A stretch of DNA of 64,000 nt, from assembly GCA_964017235.1 (NCBI GenBank), contig OZ024933.1, forward strand, positions 59,130,255 to 59,194,254, given 5' to 3'. Each line of letters opens with the position of its first letter. The stretch's first letter is position 1. Source of the stretch: Sabellastarte sp. h YS-2021 (lineage: Eukaryota; Annelida; Polychaeta; Sabellida; Sabellidae). The translations under genes and the position numbers were made by a program. Positions 54,015 to 64,000 of this stretch are shown here, piece after piece. The notes under the pieces are model-generated. The model did not search any database and had not been told where the DNA came from. It saw only the letters and a list, made by a program, of their open reading frames with translations.

Positions 54015-55258
54015 CTAGATACGGTTTGAACTACGAGAAGTGCATCTGAACTCAGGATGCATCAACGAACGTCCCTGTCTATGGCAAAATACACAAAAAT
54101 GCTTATAAACCCCATGGTGACCTTCATTGGTACAACTGCCTTCGTTGAAGAACTTACAGATCTTGACTTTTTGACCACCAGAAGTTACACTGTGTGAATT
54201 GAGAACTGCGAGCTGTAAATTGCTGATTCTATTCAGTGACCATTGCATGGAGTCTGTCCAATTTAACCGACCTTCCTCAATGTCCGTCATTGATACTGCC
54301 CAAGCTGACCTCACTGCCGGCCATGGCAGAGACACTGCATCTCTCATGGCCATAGCTATCTGAGTAAGGACATCCCGTAGAGTTACATTGTCTTCAATCA
54401 GTAATGCATTGTTCAACTGCCCCGAAACCCATTGGGCCATGTTAAGATCATCATAGGTGGGCTTTTAAGGTGGGAGTTGGATATCAAGCCCTCGTTGGGC
54501 CACCTGAACTGAGGGGCAACCACTGATGTATCTGTTACATTATATCTGCCTGACTTCTTCCTGTAGTTATGACTCTTACCTGGCATAGCATCCTGGTCAG
54601 CTTGGTCGTCATAGTGTGCCAGAATCTGCGAAACTGCTGTTGAGATAGATGGAATGGATCTCATAACCTCTAACTTGGGAGCCATTGCATCATTAGCTAT
54701 CTGATTCATCTCTTTGGCACCACCTGACCTGCCTTGAGCCGATGCATTGACAGCCACTGGGCCACTGTTCATAACACTGGGACAGGTGCCTAAGATGGCC
54801 TGACTGGTGCCTGCACTTGCCTGAGTAAGCGGTCTGTTGATGGTGTCCTGACGTATGCCTGCAATATGTGAAGCCCCATGGTGCTGTGATGTAGGTGAAG
54901 TGGCTGGTGTCGAACTAATAGTGTTATGATGCTCCAAGTCATCCATTCTTCTAGTGAGAGCTTGGTTGGAAGCGTCAATCTTATGTAACATAGATAAAAT
55001 GACTTGATTCACTGATGCTGATGCCCCTTCATAAACTGTGTTATCAGAAGATGTAGATGCTGTACTCACGCCTTTATGTGCTGAAGACTGTGGTATCACC
55101 TCCTGACCTTGTAAATAAGAACCGTCATTAGCATCAACATTCTTATTTTTCTTAGTGCTTTTCTTAACAGAACTTTTGGCTTTCGTAGAAGTAGATGCCA
55201 ACAATTTCTTCTTAGCTTCAGAAGGCGATTTTTTCTTTGTAGAAGGCATAATCCTCAC
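54015..55258 (-). pseudogene. Gag-like protein with Cys/His finger, one frameshift
   Basis: Starts 37 bases after A1 with MRIMPSTKKKSPSEAKKKLL: a very basic N-terminus, then a Ser/Thr/Gln-rich segment with a short helix (VILSMLHKIDASNQALTRRM). Near 54450 a shift moves the frame to TYDDLNMAQWVSGQLNNALL. The C-terminal part has ICKFFNEGSCTNEGHHGVYK and HFCVFCHRQGRSLMHPEFRC, a Cys/His-rich finger seen in gag proteins of this group, presumably for RNA binding. Without the frameshift it would be about 410 residues. Confidence 0.75.
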
Positions 55259-55294
55259 AGTAAAACACTAAAATCTTTAAAATATAATCACTCC

Positions 55295-55493
55295 AGTTTT
55301 CATTTACTTGTTGTTCGTTCAAAATCTTAATTCAAAATGATTATGCTTTGTGAACCCTAACTACCTAGGGTTAACTAGTACGCTGATTGGTTGCTAAGCA
55401 TAACAAAGCATAATGACATTATATGTGTGGTTAGGTTTAAGGTAGCATGAAACTGAATCAGCAGGCCCCTGTCAGGCCATGCTGTACACAGTT
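55295..55493 (-). repeat. Split direct repeat A1 (5' end of the Ngaro-like element)
   Basis: Partner of A2. Contains CCTAACTACCTAGGGTTA and TGATTGGTTGCTAAGCATAA. It ends 37 bases before the gag ATG and should carry the promoter. Confidence 0.93.
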
Positions 55494-56085
55494 ATGCTTA
55501 ATTCTTGCTTTGGAATAGTTAATGATAAAAATAATATTGGAAATATGTGAAACAAAGATTGCATGTGTTTTCTGTGGCTGGCCTTATTCTCCGTTTGACT
55601 GTGTGTTAATAGGAAAAAATAGTTCTTGTCCTGTTGTGTTGGAGATAACCTTGTGTTTTTAGAGTATCTGGAATACCATAAGGTAAAAGGGTCAAATTTA
55701 AGGAAGACCTGAAATGCTTTAACAAATTCAACAACATAATGTATGCTGTGTTTGAAATGTTGAATAACCCAAACTGTTAACTTGATGTAACTATTTAACT
55801 GTTGCAAAATATTAACTTTTACAGTTCAATATCCCAATGAATTGTATACCCCAACCCTGACGCCTGAAACAAATATCGCATTAAACCACAACATTTTGAA
55901 AATCCAGGGAGTACCAACAAGCAATTCTAGCGGATCCCATGTATTATGAGATTGAAGACGTCCTTGCTGCAATTTAAAGAAATCTTTTTACAGTGGTGAA
56001 ACAGCAATGTGTACCTGCAACACAAAGAATGTGCTAGACTTTCCTCAAGTCCTTTTTTTCTTGGGTATAATATGAGGACTGAATG
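55494..56085. other. No gene recognised
   Basis: AT-rich sequence right of the Ngaro-like element. A 111-codon minus frame (55807-55472) runs into A1 and looks like chance. Confidence 0.45.
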
Positions 56086-56087
56086 AC

Positions 56088-56217
56088 TTTTGTTCCAGAA
56101 TGTGGGGCTGACAAAAGTTTGTATTTCAGATAAGTCTTTCTATTGTATGGATTCATAATGATTCCATGTATGTTAGATTTGGAGGAAAAAGAAATACAAA
56201 GACTTGGAGCAAGTCTA
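56088..56217 (+). repeat. Family E repeat with terminal hairpin, copy 1
   Basis: TGTGGGGCTGA, then ATTCATAATGATTCCATGTA and AGAAATACAAAGACTTGGAG; ends in the hairpin AGACTTG-GAG-CAAGTCT. Two more copies lie at about 60030-60155 and 62450-62566. Confidence 0.72.
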
Positions 56218-56869
56218 CATGTCTAAGGATGTGGCAACCCAACTTTTTTCCAGAGCTGTGGTTGTGCAATTCATCCCAACAGAAAGGAAGCTGGCCAAGA
56301 CTGATAACACCAGCATTATCTAAAGTACTTCAATCATCTACTCACATTGGGAGGCAGCAGATGAAAGTAGTAAAGCCACACAGAAGTAACACTAGTTTCC
56401 TCTGTTCACTCAAGTTAATGGGGGATCGGTGTCTGGAATGTGGGTACTTACCACAGACCTGTTACATTTATTGCTCACTTGATCTTAGTTCCTGTTTTTG
56501 ATTGATTATTGAGTAATAAACCAAAAAGCCTATGCATGTCTAATATGAATCGTGACAACCTTTTATGTGTATGTTTTTTCTTGGTTATAATCATGGCATT
56601 AAACAGGGTTCAGTGCAAGTAATGAAAAGGTATTTTGCTTTGAGATTAAGGTGGCCTGAATTGACCAGACAAATATTATAATACGTTTTATATGATCTGT
56701 AACCATAAACTTTAGTTGATTTTTACTCCATTTCTCCTAATTCTGTATGTAAAACACCAACAAGCCTTTTTATGAGCGGATTCATAAACGGAATAATAAA
56801 GAACCACAGTATAACGTAGTTGCACATGGCACATACATCTTAAGTCTGCATAGACCAAGTCACATATGA

Positions 56870-57130
56870 GTTGATGTTGTCGTGGGGCCGGGTTTCCAGG
56901 GTACTTGAACCCATAACCTGTCACCCCAAAGGCCCACGTTCTACCAGGTGAGCTATGATAAAGTAAAACCCTACTAGCCAGGCCAGTGGTAGTTGGGTTC
57001 TCTCTCATTCTCACCACCGTACATGAAACCTGTCCAAGTGTTCCTACTGGTTCGTAGTAACCATCATCACTGGTTTTCCACTGTATTGTTACTCTAACCA
57101 CACTAGAGTCCCTTATTGGGCACCAAATGT
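56870..57130 (-). mobile_element. tRNA-like SINE (proline-like head), minus strand
   Basis: The minus strand reads TAGCTCACCTGGTAGAACGT (A box), CCTTTGGGG with a TGG-type anticodon position, and GGGTTCAAGTACCC (B box) around 56960-56905. A second, more decayed B-box region (GGGTTAAGTACC) lies at about 57150. Stems are imperfect, so it is a SINE or tRNA relic, not a working tRNA. Confidence 0.55.
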
Positions 57131-57349
57131 CATAGGACCAGGTAATTACAGGTACTTAACCCATAACGTATCATAGTAGAGGTACACACTGTGCCAGACG
57201 AACAATAAAGGAAACTCCGTAAGTGTACTTCTAAATCTCACCCCTAAAGGAGAGGGGCGGGAGATTGTTATCCTATCCATTTGTCTGTTTGACTGCTTAA
57301 GGTGGGATCTACCATCATCAAAAGCTACAAATTGCAATGGGGTCATATT

Positions 57350-58435
57350 TTTATACTAAGTGGTGTCTATCCCTGGCTGGGTCCCCCTAGAAGATGGTTA
57401 GATGATTCAGATCCAAATTGAGACTCCAGAATTTTAAGGAGCTTTGCCAATATCTAGTTCTGGATATTTTTTCTAGGGTATTTGTTTCCCCGGGCAGTTC
57501 TTCTTCATGCTAGTACTCTGATGTTAGTCATGTTACAAATACAATAGTTTCATAAAGCGGCCATTAGGGCAGCTATGTAATGTTACAGAGGCTGTCTGAA
57601 TGATACAATCTAGTTTTATGCTCAAAGTAACAAACAAACTCCAATAAAAGACTTTATTGTCCTTACATAACTTTGATTTATACATAATTTATAAGGCTAT
57701 TCTACATTAATTCCTAATGAAGTCTTTCCCTTTTTGCCACCATCAGTTCATAAAACACAGTCCCCTTTTGCAGGCAGAAATGATACCCATTGTTTGCAAC
57801 GCGGATACAAAGCTAAAAGAGCAAACAATTTACTCAAAAGATAAAACATCTGAGAGCATTAAAGCTGATATGTGTAGAGAACAAATCTCCGGACACCATC
57901 AGCAGCATTGCAGTATTCATTGAAAACAAATGTGTTATGATGGACAATAAACCTTGCCATAAAAAGTACCACCCACCACATTGCAGATGGATTTTTAAAA
58001 GTGTATCACACTTCTATTAAATGTAATATATCTTTATTTATATTGTATATATATATCATTGAAACAGGATTTGACTTTTTAGTGTTGGATACATTTCTTT
58101 GTTACCTTTATTGTCAGAATCAATTCTTTAAAAAGGATACAAAATTATTTTTTTAGAAATGAGGATAGCAAGTTAATGTTAGATTCATACTCAGAAACAA
58201 ATGATGGATCAATGCTGGCTAATGGACAATTTTTATTTGTATTTTATCTACTAATGAGTAATGTATGCTTTCCGGTTAGACTGCTAACAAAGAGTTATAT
58301 TTAAAGAAGCATGTGGCAGGTTGAACTAAACACTACTACATTTCCAGAGCTTTAATGCAGGAATGGTGGAGAATCTTTGAGTTTACTGAACAAGGCTTTT
58401 AAAGAAAAATACTTTGTGGCTTGTGTTTTACAATC
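57350..58435. other. No gene recognised
   Basis: AT-rich, short frames only. No repeat structure seen apart from a TA-rich tract near 58020-58060. Confidence 0.4.
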
Positions 58436-58543
58436 ATGGGTGTTATTGATCCAGGGGTTTCAATTTACCCAGATGTATCACAGGTGATTGTCCATACGCC
58501 AAAGAAAGAGAAGGAATCTGTGCAAGCTAAAGACGAAGAGCTG
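58436..58543 (+). CDS. Candidate coding exon, unassigned
   Basis: ATG (58436) opens MGVIDPGVSIYPDVSQVIVH, TPKKEKESVQAKDEEL, 36 codons ending on a codon boundary at a consensus donor CTG|GTAAGA. Composition and codon use look protein-like, unlike the surrounding DNA. I recognise no family and find no second exon in the remaining 5.4 kb. It could be the first coding exon of a plus-strand gene extending past the window. Confidence 0.3.
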
Positions 58544-58854
58544 GTAAGACAGATTATAATTACATCCTTTGGTTTAGAGCTTGCTACACTGCCGCCGAGT
58601 GCGTAGAGAGATTTTTGTCGTTAACGCACTAAGAGAAAAACTACACCAGCTAGGTTCACCAAATTTGCAGGATATCTTCATTGGTGGGTAAGCTTCTCTG
58701 GGACTGAAAATAGCCTCATTCTGAAAAAACAATATGGCGCCTGCAGGCATTTATTTGAAAATAATCTACATTTTTCTACTGGCTGTTTCTGATAGGTAGA
58801 AGGTTGAATCTCTTCATAGGTGATATGTATAACAGATATACATGTCCTCTACAA

Positions 58855-59385
58855 CCTTGCACACATTTGACCTTGAAGCTCTTAATTCAAGGTCATCCAC
58901 AGAGTGTCGAAGTAACCCACATAACGAACTTTAAAAGTGCCTATATGTCCCTTATTATTGGTCCCCAAGGTTTGCAATGTGAAACCAACCTATAGGAAAT
59001 CATGTGCTGCAAATCTTCTGATGTTGTCAGATTTGACCTTGGACCCATCTTACAAGGTCAAATGAGGATAGCCAAAGTTAAAAGTGCTTATAACTCACTT
59101 ATTATCGGTCCTAGAGGTTCGGGATGGTAAACCAACATATAGGAAATCATGGGCTGGGAATCTTCTGGTGTGGTCAGATTTGACCTTGGGCCCCTCCTTC
59201 AAGGTCAAACGAGGATAGCCAAGCTTAAAAGTGCTTATAACTCGCTTATTATTGGTCGTCCAGGTTTGGGATGGTAAACCAACTTATAGGAAATCATGGG
59301 CTGGGAATCTTGTGGTGTGGTAAGATTTGAATTTTCTGATATTAGATTTGACCTTTGGCCCCTTCTTCAAGGTCAAACAATGGTT
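58855..59385 (-). repeat. 147-bp minisatellite array, family C, inverted copy
   Basis: About 3.5 monomers in opposite orientation to 12206-12908: TTATAACTCGCTTATTATTG, AGGAAATCATGGGCTGGGAA, TTTGACCTTGGGCCCCTCCT. A hairpin GCATCGG-TTCT-CCGATGC follows at 59427-59444 and may mark an end of the element. Confidence 0.78.
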
Positions 59386-59449
59386 CACTGGCTTTGGTGA
59401 GTTACAATTTTGGTGGATACAATTTTGCATCGGTTCTCCGATGCGTAGG

Positions 59450-60029
59450 TCTAGTTTAACTATTGTATTTCTGTTAAGTATTCTCTGTGTATTTGTATAA
59501 GGGATAAATCAAATTTTATAGAAAGAGCTGAGTCATCCCTTTTTGAAAACAGGTTTCTAAATGTTGAATGCAATATATAGATTATTGTCAAACATTAAAA
59601 AATATCAAATTAAAGATGACGACTTATAGTTCTGGCAAAAAAGTTCTGCAATTTTTCTAAAAATGTAAATCTTACAGAAAATATGACAAGATAGCACATA
59701 TCTAAAAATTTAAAATCAAGAGTAACATAACTGAAATGAAATATAATTTCTGTTTGTCACACTTACTTTAATATCCATTCTACAAGGAATTTAAATTGTC
59801 CATCCAGTAATAAACAATACAAAAAACATAACATCAAGTCAATATTACAACATACAGAATAAAGAAATGTAAATTAATTTAACAAGGTGTGATAGATGAT
59901 AGATAATTTCAAAAGCAACTTACATTTCTGCATGACATTTTCTCTATTCTACTGCATCTCAAATATTTAGACTTTCTTTAAGTCCTTTTGTCTTGGGTTT
60001 TATTTGAACATTAAATGATATTTTTTTTA
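59450..60029. other. No gene recognised
   Basis: AT-rich filler between family C and family E repeats. Confidence 0.45.
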
Positions 60030-60155
60030 GATTTTGGGGCTGACAGTGTATTTCATCAGACTGTAGATTCTCCACCCATCTGGTGGATTCATAATGATTT
60101 CATGTATGTCAGATATGGTGGATTAAGAAATACAAAGACTTGGAGCAAGTCTTAC
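60030..60155 (+). repeat. Family E repeat, copy 2
   Basis: TTTTGGGGCTGACAGTG, GATTCATAATGATTTCATGT, AGAAATACAAAGACTTGGAG and the terminal hairpin AGACTTG-GAG-CAAGTCT. Confidence 0.7.
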
Positions 60156-60159
60156 AAAT

Positions 60160-61256
60160 ATACAGCTATCTTGAAATATGAACCAAACTAAATGTATCTT
60201 CTTTACAATTTGTTTGTTGGACACTTTTCCAAGTCCATGAATTCTAAAACTCTCTTCACACGAGACAAGAAAATGGGTAAAAATAGATGAATCTGTCCAT
60301 ATTTCCCTAATTTTAAGCTATGACTTTCCAAAGGTAATGAAGGTCAACAATGCTATCATGACAATTACTAATACCCCTTGTCAACACTGCAGGTTATTTA
60401 AACTGCAGTTAGAGGCATTAGACAAAATGCCCCGTCCTTCAACTATGTCTGTATGCGAACTTGTGTTACAGTGGTCTGCCATCGTATTACCGTTTCTGAA
60501 TTTTTAACCATAACTCACCATCAGTAAATGTCTCTTTCCACCCATTCCATTTTCCCTTTATACATATGTCTATGTCCCTGTCTGAGCACTTCAGTGACCT
60601 TCTGCAGAAAAATGGTTCACAGTTGTGACTTGGTCTTGTTTTGGTCTCAGGTGTTTATCGGACGGCTATGTAAGGTGAGTGGAAGTTGTCTCTTGGCGAT
60701 AGATGTTTGTACTACCTACTCTTATGCTACTGTTACTGATGTTCACACTCCGAGTCCCATCAGTGGCCATGTCTGTCATACCTTATGGATATACCAAATC
60801 TCGGAAGACATGAGGTGTCCTGGGAGGGGGTTCAGCCGCTGGGTGAAACTTTTAACCACAGGGTATACTGCCTGTAGTGTGAAAGGGGCATAAAGTACCA
60901 GGAAAGTTTAGAAAAATCTGCCATGAATCCAGTCTGTACTACCATAGTTTGGTTAATTTGTCACAGACCTGAAAGCAAATTGTTCCTCAACTTTATTTTA
61001 CAAAACACTGTGATACAGTGTCTAACCATAAAGCACCAGTCCAGCATGACACATTTTCAGGAGAATGTGAACAAGGAATAATGGTCAAAATATACTTCAA
61101 ATCATTCAACTTTTCACGTTGTGAGATTATTCATGGGACACTGAGTGGTGTTGGCTTCCTTTCTTTGACATCAACTAGTTTATCTTCTATAGAAACAAAA
61201 TGCTGAAAAGCCACAAATGCACTCTTCATGTCAAAACAAGGCCACTGCCGCAGCGG
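60160..61256. other. No gene recognised
   Basis: Contains a 121-codon plus frame (60528-60893) and a 62-codon frame (61018-61206); neither has motifs or splice context that I would trust. Confidence 0.4.
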
Positions 61257-62041
61257 TTATCTCCCGCCTTAGAATCAGTAATAATGGAGAACTAAAGGAG
61301 ATATAAGGCCTTTGTAGTGAGATAGACCCACTTGACATTGAAGAACGGGTCAAAAGTAAAAGTCAGCAATTGGAAAAGAGTCTCAGGCCATGGCTTCCTT
61401 TAAGTTGTTTTCACATTTGGAACCCCTAGTTGCAATGATAAAGGAGATATAAGGTCTTTTTAATAGGATAATCTGATTTAACATTAAACATGTGATATGA
61501 CAGCCATGTGGTTTTCGAAACTAGGCCAAATTACTATCAGGCTAACTCTCCTAGCCATATATCTTTTGTACAAATTTGGCTGCAATATTTCACGTTTTAG
61601 GGCATCTTAAGAATTTTGATATTAAACATGTGATATGGCGGCCATTTTGTTTTTTGAACTAGGCCAAAATTACTATCAGGCTAGCTTTTCTAGACATATA
61701 GCTTTTGTGTAAATTTAATGAAGCTAGCTGGAATATTTCAAGATTTAGAGCACCTTTATGATTTTCAAACAATTAGCTATGGTGGCCATTTTGTTTTTTC
61801 AAACAATTAGCTATTGTGGCCATTTAGTTTTCCAAAATGAGGCCAAAATTTTGCACAGACAGGTTTTCATAGCCATAAACATTCCCTGCGAATTTGGTGA
61901 AGATATTTTTTATAAATGAATGATATATTAAGGTTTATGTAAAAACATGACAAACGGATGGATAGACGGATGCACGCACGCACGTACGGAACGCGTTTTA
62001 TAATCTCCCGACCACGGCCTTCGGCAGCAGGCCGGAGATAA
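61257..62041 (+). mobile_element. Minisatellite-bearing pearl/Helentron-like element, family D
   Basis: The 5' motif TTATCTCCCGCC (61257-61268) is matched, inverted, by GGCCGGAGATAA (62030-62041) at 11 of 12 bases. The 3' end folds as AATCTCC ... CGGCCT-loop-AGGCCG ... GGAGATAATT. The core has two to three monomers with TGTGATATGGCGGCCATTTT and AACTAGGCCAAAATTACTAT. Before the end lies an ACGGATGGATAGACGGATG run merging into ACGCACGCACGTACGG, the kind of microsatellite block seen in pearl elements. Confidence 0.72.
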
Positions 62042-62154
62042 TTAACACAGCCACAACTCACTTGGTGAAAACACACATCCCTCTTCAGGTTATAAACATT
62101 TTATTCACCTCCCTGTAAATCTGTGTACTCCATATAAATAGGTGCACTACCGAG

Positions 62155-63075
62155 TGACAGATCCGTAGCGATCCGCAGCGACATGCTTAAAATCAGATAA
62201 GATCCCTAGACCATTATGGAAAAATCAAATCATTCTTTACAAAAACAGTATTAAGTGTAAGGGGGTTTGAGAGTACACAATCCCTTGGCTGCAGGTAGAG
62301 CTAAAAGATTTTTTGTCCAAATCTAAACTTATTCCAAGTCTATGTATTTCTCATTGTAGCAAATCTGACATACATGGAATCATTATGAATCCACCAGATT
62401 AGTGGGAAGCCTTATGTCTGATGATAGACTTTTCTCAAGTCCTTTTACCAGAATGTGGGGCTGATTGTATTTCAGATAAGTCTTTGTATTGTATGGATTC
62501 ATAATGATTCCATGTATGTTAGATTTGGTGGAATAAGAAATACAAACACTTGGAGCAAGTCTAGTCTGATGAAACACTTATTTACACTTTCACGGATCCC
62601 CCCCAGATATAGGGCACGGCTCCATATATGGAAACTAACATGGATGAGGGTGATTTAGATTTACGGATCTGCCACGGATCCGCTACAGATCTCCTATGGA
62701 GCACTACGGTGACCCAAGGACAGGTTTGTGGATGTCCTTTTGACTGTTTTTTTAATCCGCAAACCCTTTCCGTGTCAATCCGTAGCAGATCCGTAGCAGA
62801 TCTGGTTAGATTCAGCTATGTTTTGGGCAATATTTGTTGGCACGGAAGCATCACGGATGAAAGGGATGCCACAAGGACATCCAGAATGGGTATACAGATG
62901 ATAAGGACAATCATGGATGAGCTACGGATGAGATACGGAAGAACTACGGATACCACGTCTATACAGACTTCCCGGAAAAATCAAGCAGGTTTGATTTTTC
63001 CATAATGGTCTAGGGATCTTATCTAATTTTAAGCATGCTGCTACAGATCGCTATGGATCGCAGCATGCCGTTATG
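62155..63075. repeat. Inverted repeat arms enclosing ACGGAT-rich DNA
   Basis: The left arm (about 62160-62232: GATCCGTAGCGATCCGCAGC, CCATTATGGAAAAATC) is the inverse of the right arm (about 62993-63065). The loop contains family E sequence in both orientations (62318-62400 and 62450-62566) and many ACGGAT/ATCCGT hexamers. Probably one non-autonomous element; its exact ends are not clear. Confidence 0.6.
62450..62566 (+). repeat. Family E repeat, copy 3
   Basis: Starts ATGTGGGGCTGATTG and ends ACTTGGAGCAAGTCT. The stretch 62318-62400 is the same family inverted (CCAAGTCTATGTATTTCT, CATGGAATCATTATGAATCC), making a palindrome of about 250 bases. Confidence 0.7.
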
Positions 63076-63478
63076 GGTTTCACAAGGACATTACGGATGT
63101 TACCGATGCCCTTACGGATGGAAAATATAATCCGTAAATCACTCAACATTTTTCAAATTAGGTAACCTGCCGCAATCTGGCGGTACATCCGGCCAACTGG
63201 GGTCTTAGACAAAAGGACACTTTAATCCAAAGTTTTGATTTTTCCATAATGGTCTAGGGATCTTATCTAATTTTAAGCATGCCACTACAGATCGCTATGG
63301 ATCGCAGCATGCCATTATGGGTTTCACAAGGACATTACGGATGTTACCGATGCCCTTACGGATGGAAAATATAATCTGTAAATCACTCAACATTTTTCAA
63401 ATTAGGTAACCTGCCGCAATCTGGCGGTACATCCGGCCAACTGGGGTCTTAGACAAAAGGACACTTTAATCCAAAGTT
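62991..63478. repeat. 244-bp tandem duplication
   Basis: Two adjoining copies (62991-63234, 63235-63478) differ at only a few bases. Each has CATTACGGATGTTACCGATG, AATCTGGCGGTACATCCGGC and the right inverted-repeat arm. Confidence 0.93.
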
Positions 63479-64000
63479 GGATCAAGTTCGACTTTAATGA
63501 GGTCCCAGCTCATGGACAGGCTACACCTTATGCTAAGATGTAACCCTTATTATCAGTCTAGAATATCCACCAAACCCGATGTCTAATGGTTAATTTCCAA
63601 TCCAAATAAAATAATTCTTTTCTTACTGTTCTTGTGAAATTAAATTTGTAAATTCTTGGTTTGACAATGAGCCAGCAGGGGAAAAATTAATTATGAAGAA
63701 AATAACAATTTTTAAATGATTGGATAAGCTCAGCCTTTTTAAAGGTTCAATTTTTTACAATATCTCTACAAACATGTACACAGATATTTGATATTAATAA
63801 AGCACATAAATGTTAGGAGATATAAGACCATCAGATAGAGCTTAGGAGTATGTCAGTATATGTATGAATATATTATGTAAATCTGAAACTTTGTTATCTG
63901 AACTGAAAGTTCTCCCTAATTACGAAGACACTTGAATCTTGAGCAAAGCTAGCATTGACAACGTTTGGAATGGCGGTTCATATTTATTAAAACAGTAGAG
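63479..64000. other. No gene recognised
   Basis: AT-rich end of the window; no frame or repeat of note. Confidence 0.45.

Larger units (their letters stand above)
49314..55493 (-). mobile_element. Ngaro-like retroelement with intact split direct repeats
   Basis: In transcription order (right to left): A1 (55493-55295), gag (55258-54015), an unassigned frame (53882-53205), RT-RNase H (53048-51159), tyrosine recombinase (about 51185-50235), B1 (50227-50053), A2 (50058-49860), a 371-base spacer (49859-49489), B2 (49488-49314). This is the A1-internal-B1-A2-B2 plan of PAT/Ngaro elements, which replicate through a circle and integrate by recombinase. A1 and A2 differ at one visible base, B1 and B2 at none, so insertion is recent. 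Coding lesions: one frameshift in gag, one TAA in RT, at least two stops in the recombinase. Confidence 0.9.

Noticed and set aside
56880..56970. Functional tRNA-Pro on the minus strand
   Set aside because: A and B boxes are present but the acceptor and anticodon stems do not pair well, and a decayed second copy is adjacent; it fits a SINE or relic.
60528..60893. A 121-codon Cys-rich plus-strand frame
   Set aside because: No motif, no splice context, and composition like the surrounding DNA.

Overview
The window is animal nuclear DNA: AT-rich, intron-bearing and packed with transposable elements. Tyrosine-recombinase retroelements (DIRS1-like and Ngaro-like), minisatellite-bearing elements that resemble the bivalve pearl / Helentron type, L2-like LINEs, tRNA-derived SINEs and many hAT-type MITEs together point to a marine invertebrate, most likely a mollusc. 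That placement is inference; the species cannot be read from the sequence.

The one clear host gene is a kinesin-10 chromokinesin of the KIF22/Kid type on the minus strand. Thirteen exons between 36627 and 5287 join in phase with GT/AG borders and give about 612 codons: complete motor domain, basic linker, predicted coiled coil and the C-terminal helix-hairpin-helix DNA-binding region. The last exon, carrying the final few dozen residues and the stop, was not found. Most of the ~31 kb is intron, and most introns hold mobile elements.

Layout. 1-3090: decayed DIRS1-like retroelement (minus). 3.1-5.2 kb: non-coding, with three diverged repeats and a perfect NRF1-like palindrome. 5.3-36.6 kb: KIF22. 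Intron 11 holds a 146-bp minisatellite element. Intron 9 has one hAT MITE. Intron 8 has a hAT MITE, 147-bp and 155-bp arrays, a 5'-truncated L1-like LINE and an L2-like LINE. Intron 7 has a 6.5-kb composite whose 34-copy, 133-bp array lies inside a 169-bp array. Introns 1, 2 and 5 hold further hAT elements, a LINE remnant and minisatellite elements. 37.4-42.4 kb: transposase remnant, a 2.3-kb hAT element carrying a third minisatellite element, and a nest of small DNA transposons. 45.2-48.5 kb: decayed Ngaro-like element (plus). 49.3-55.5 kb: a much better preserved Ngaro-like element (minus) with split direct repeats still in place. 55.5-64 kb: short repeats, a tRNA-like SINE, more minisatellite elements, a 244-bp tandem duplication and one possible unassigned exon at 58.4 kb.

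Most noteworthy: (i) three unrelated minisatellite element families share one terminal design, a motif X at the 5' end and X-loop-X' at the 3' end; (ii) the Ngaro-like element shows A1-ORFs-B1-A2-spacer-B2 repeats with almost no divergence; (iii) minisatellite monomers and the Ngaro B repeats carry AGGTCA-A-AGGTCA, the DR1 nuclear-receptor site; (iv) seven hAT-type insertions can be bounded by 8-bp target duplications, two of them in nested insertions.
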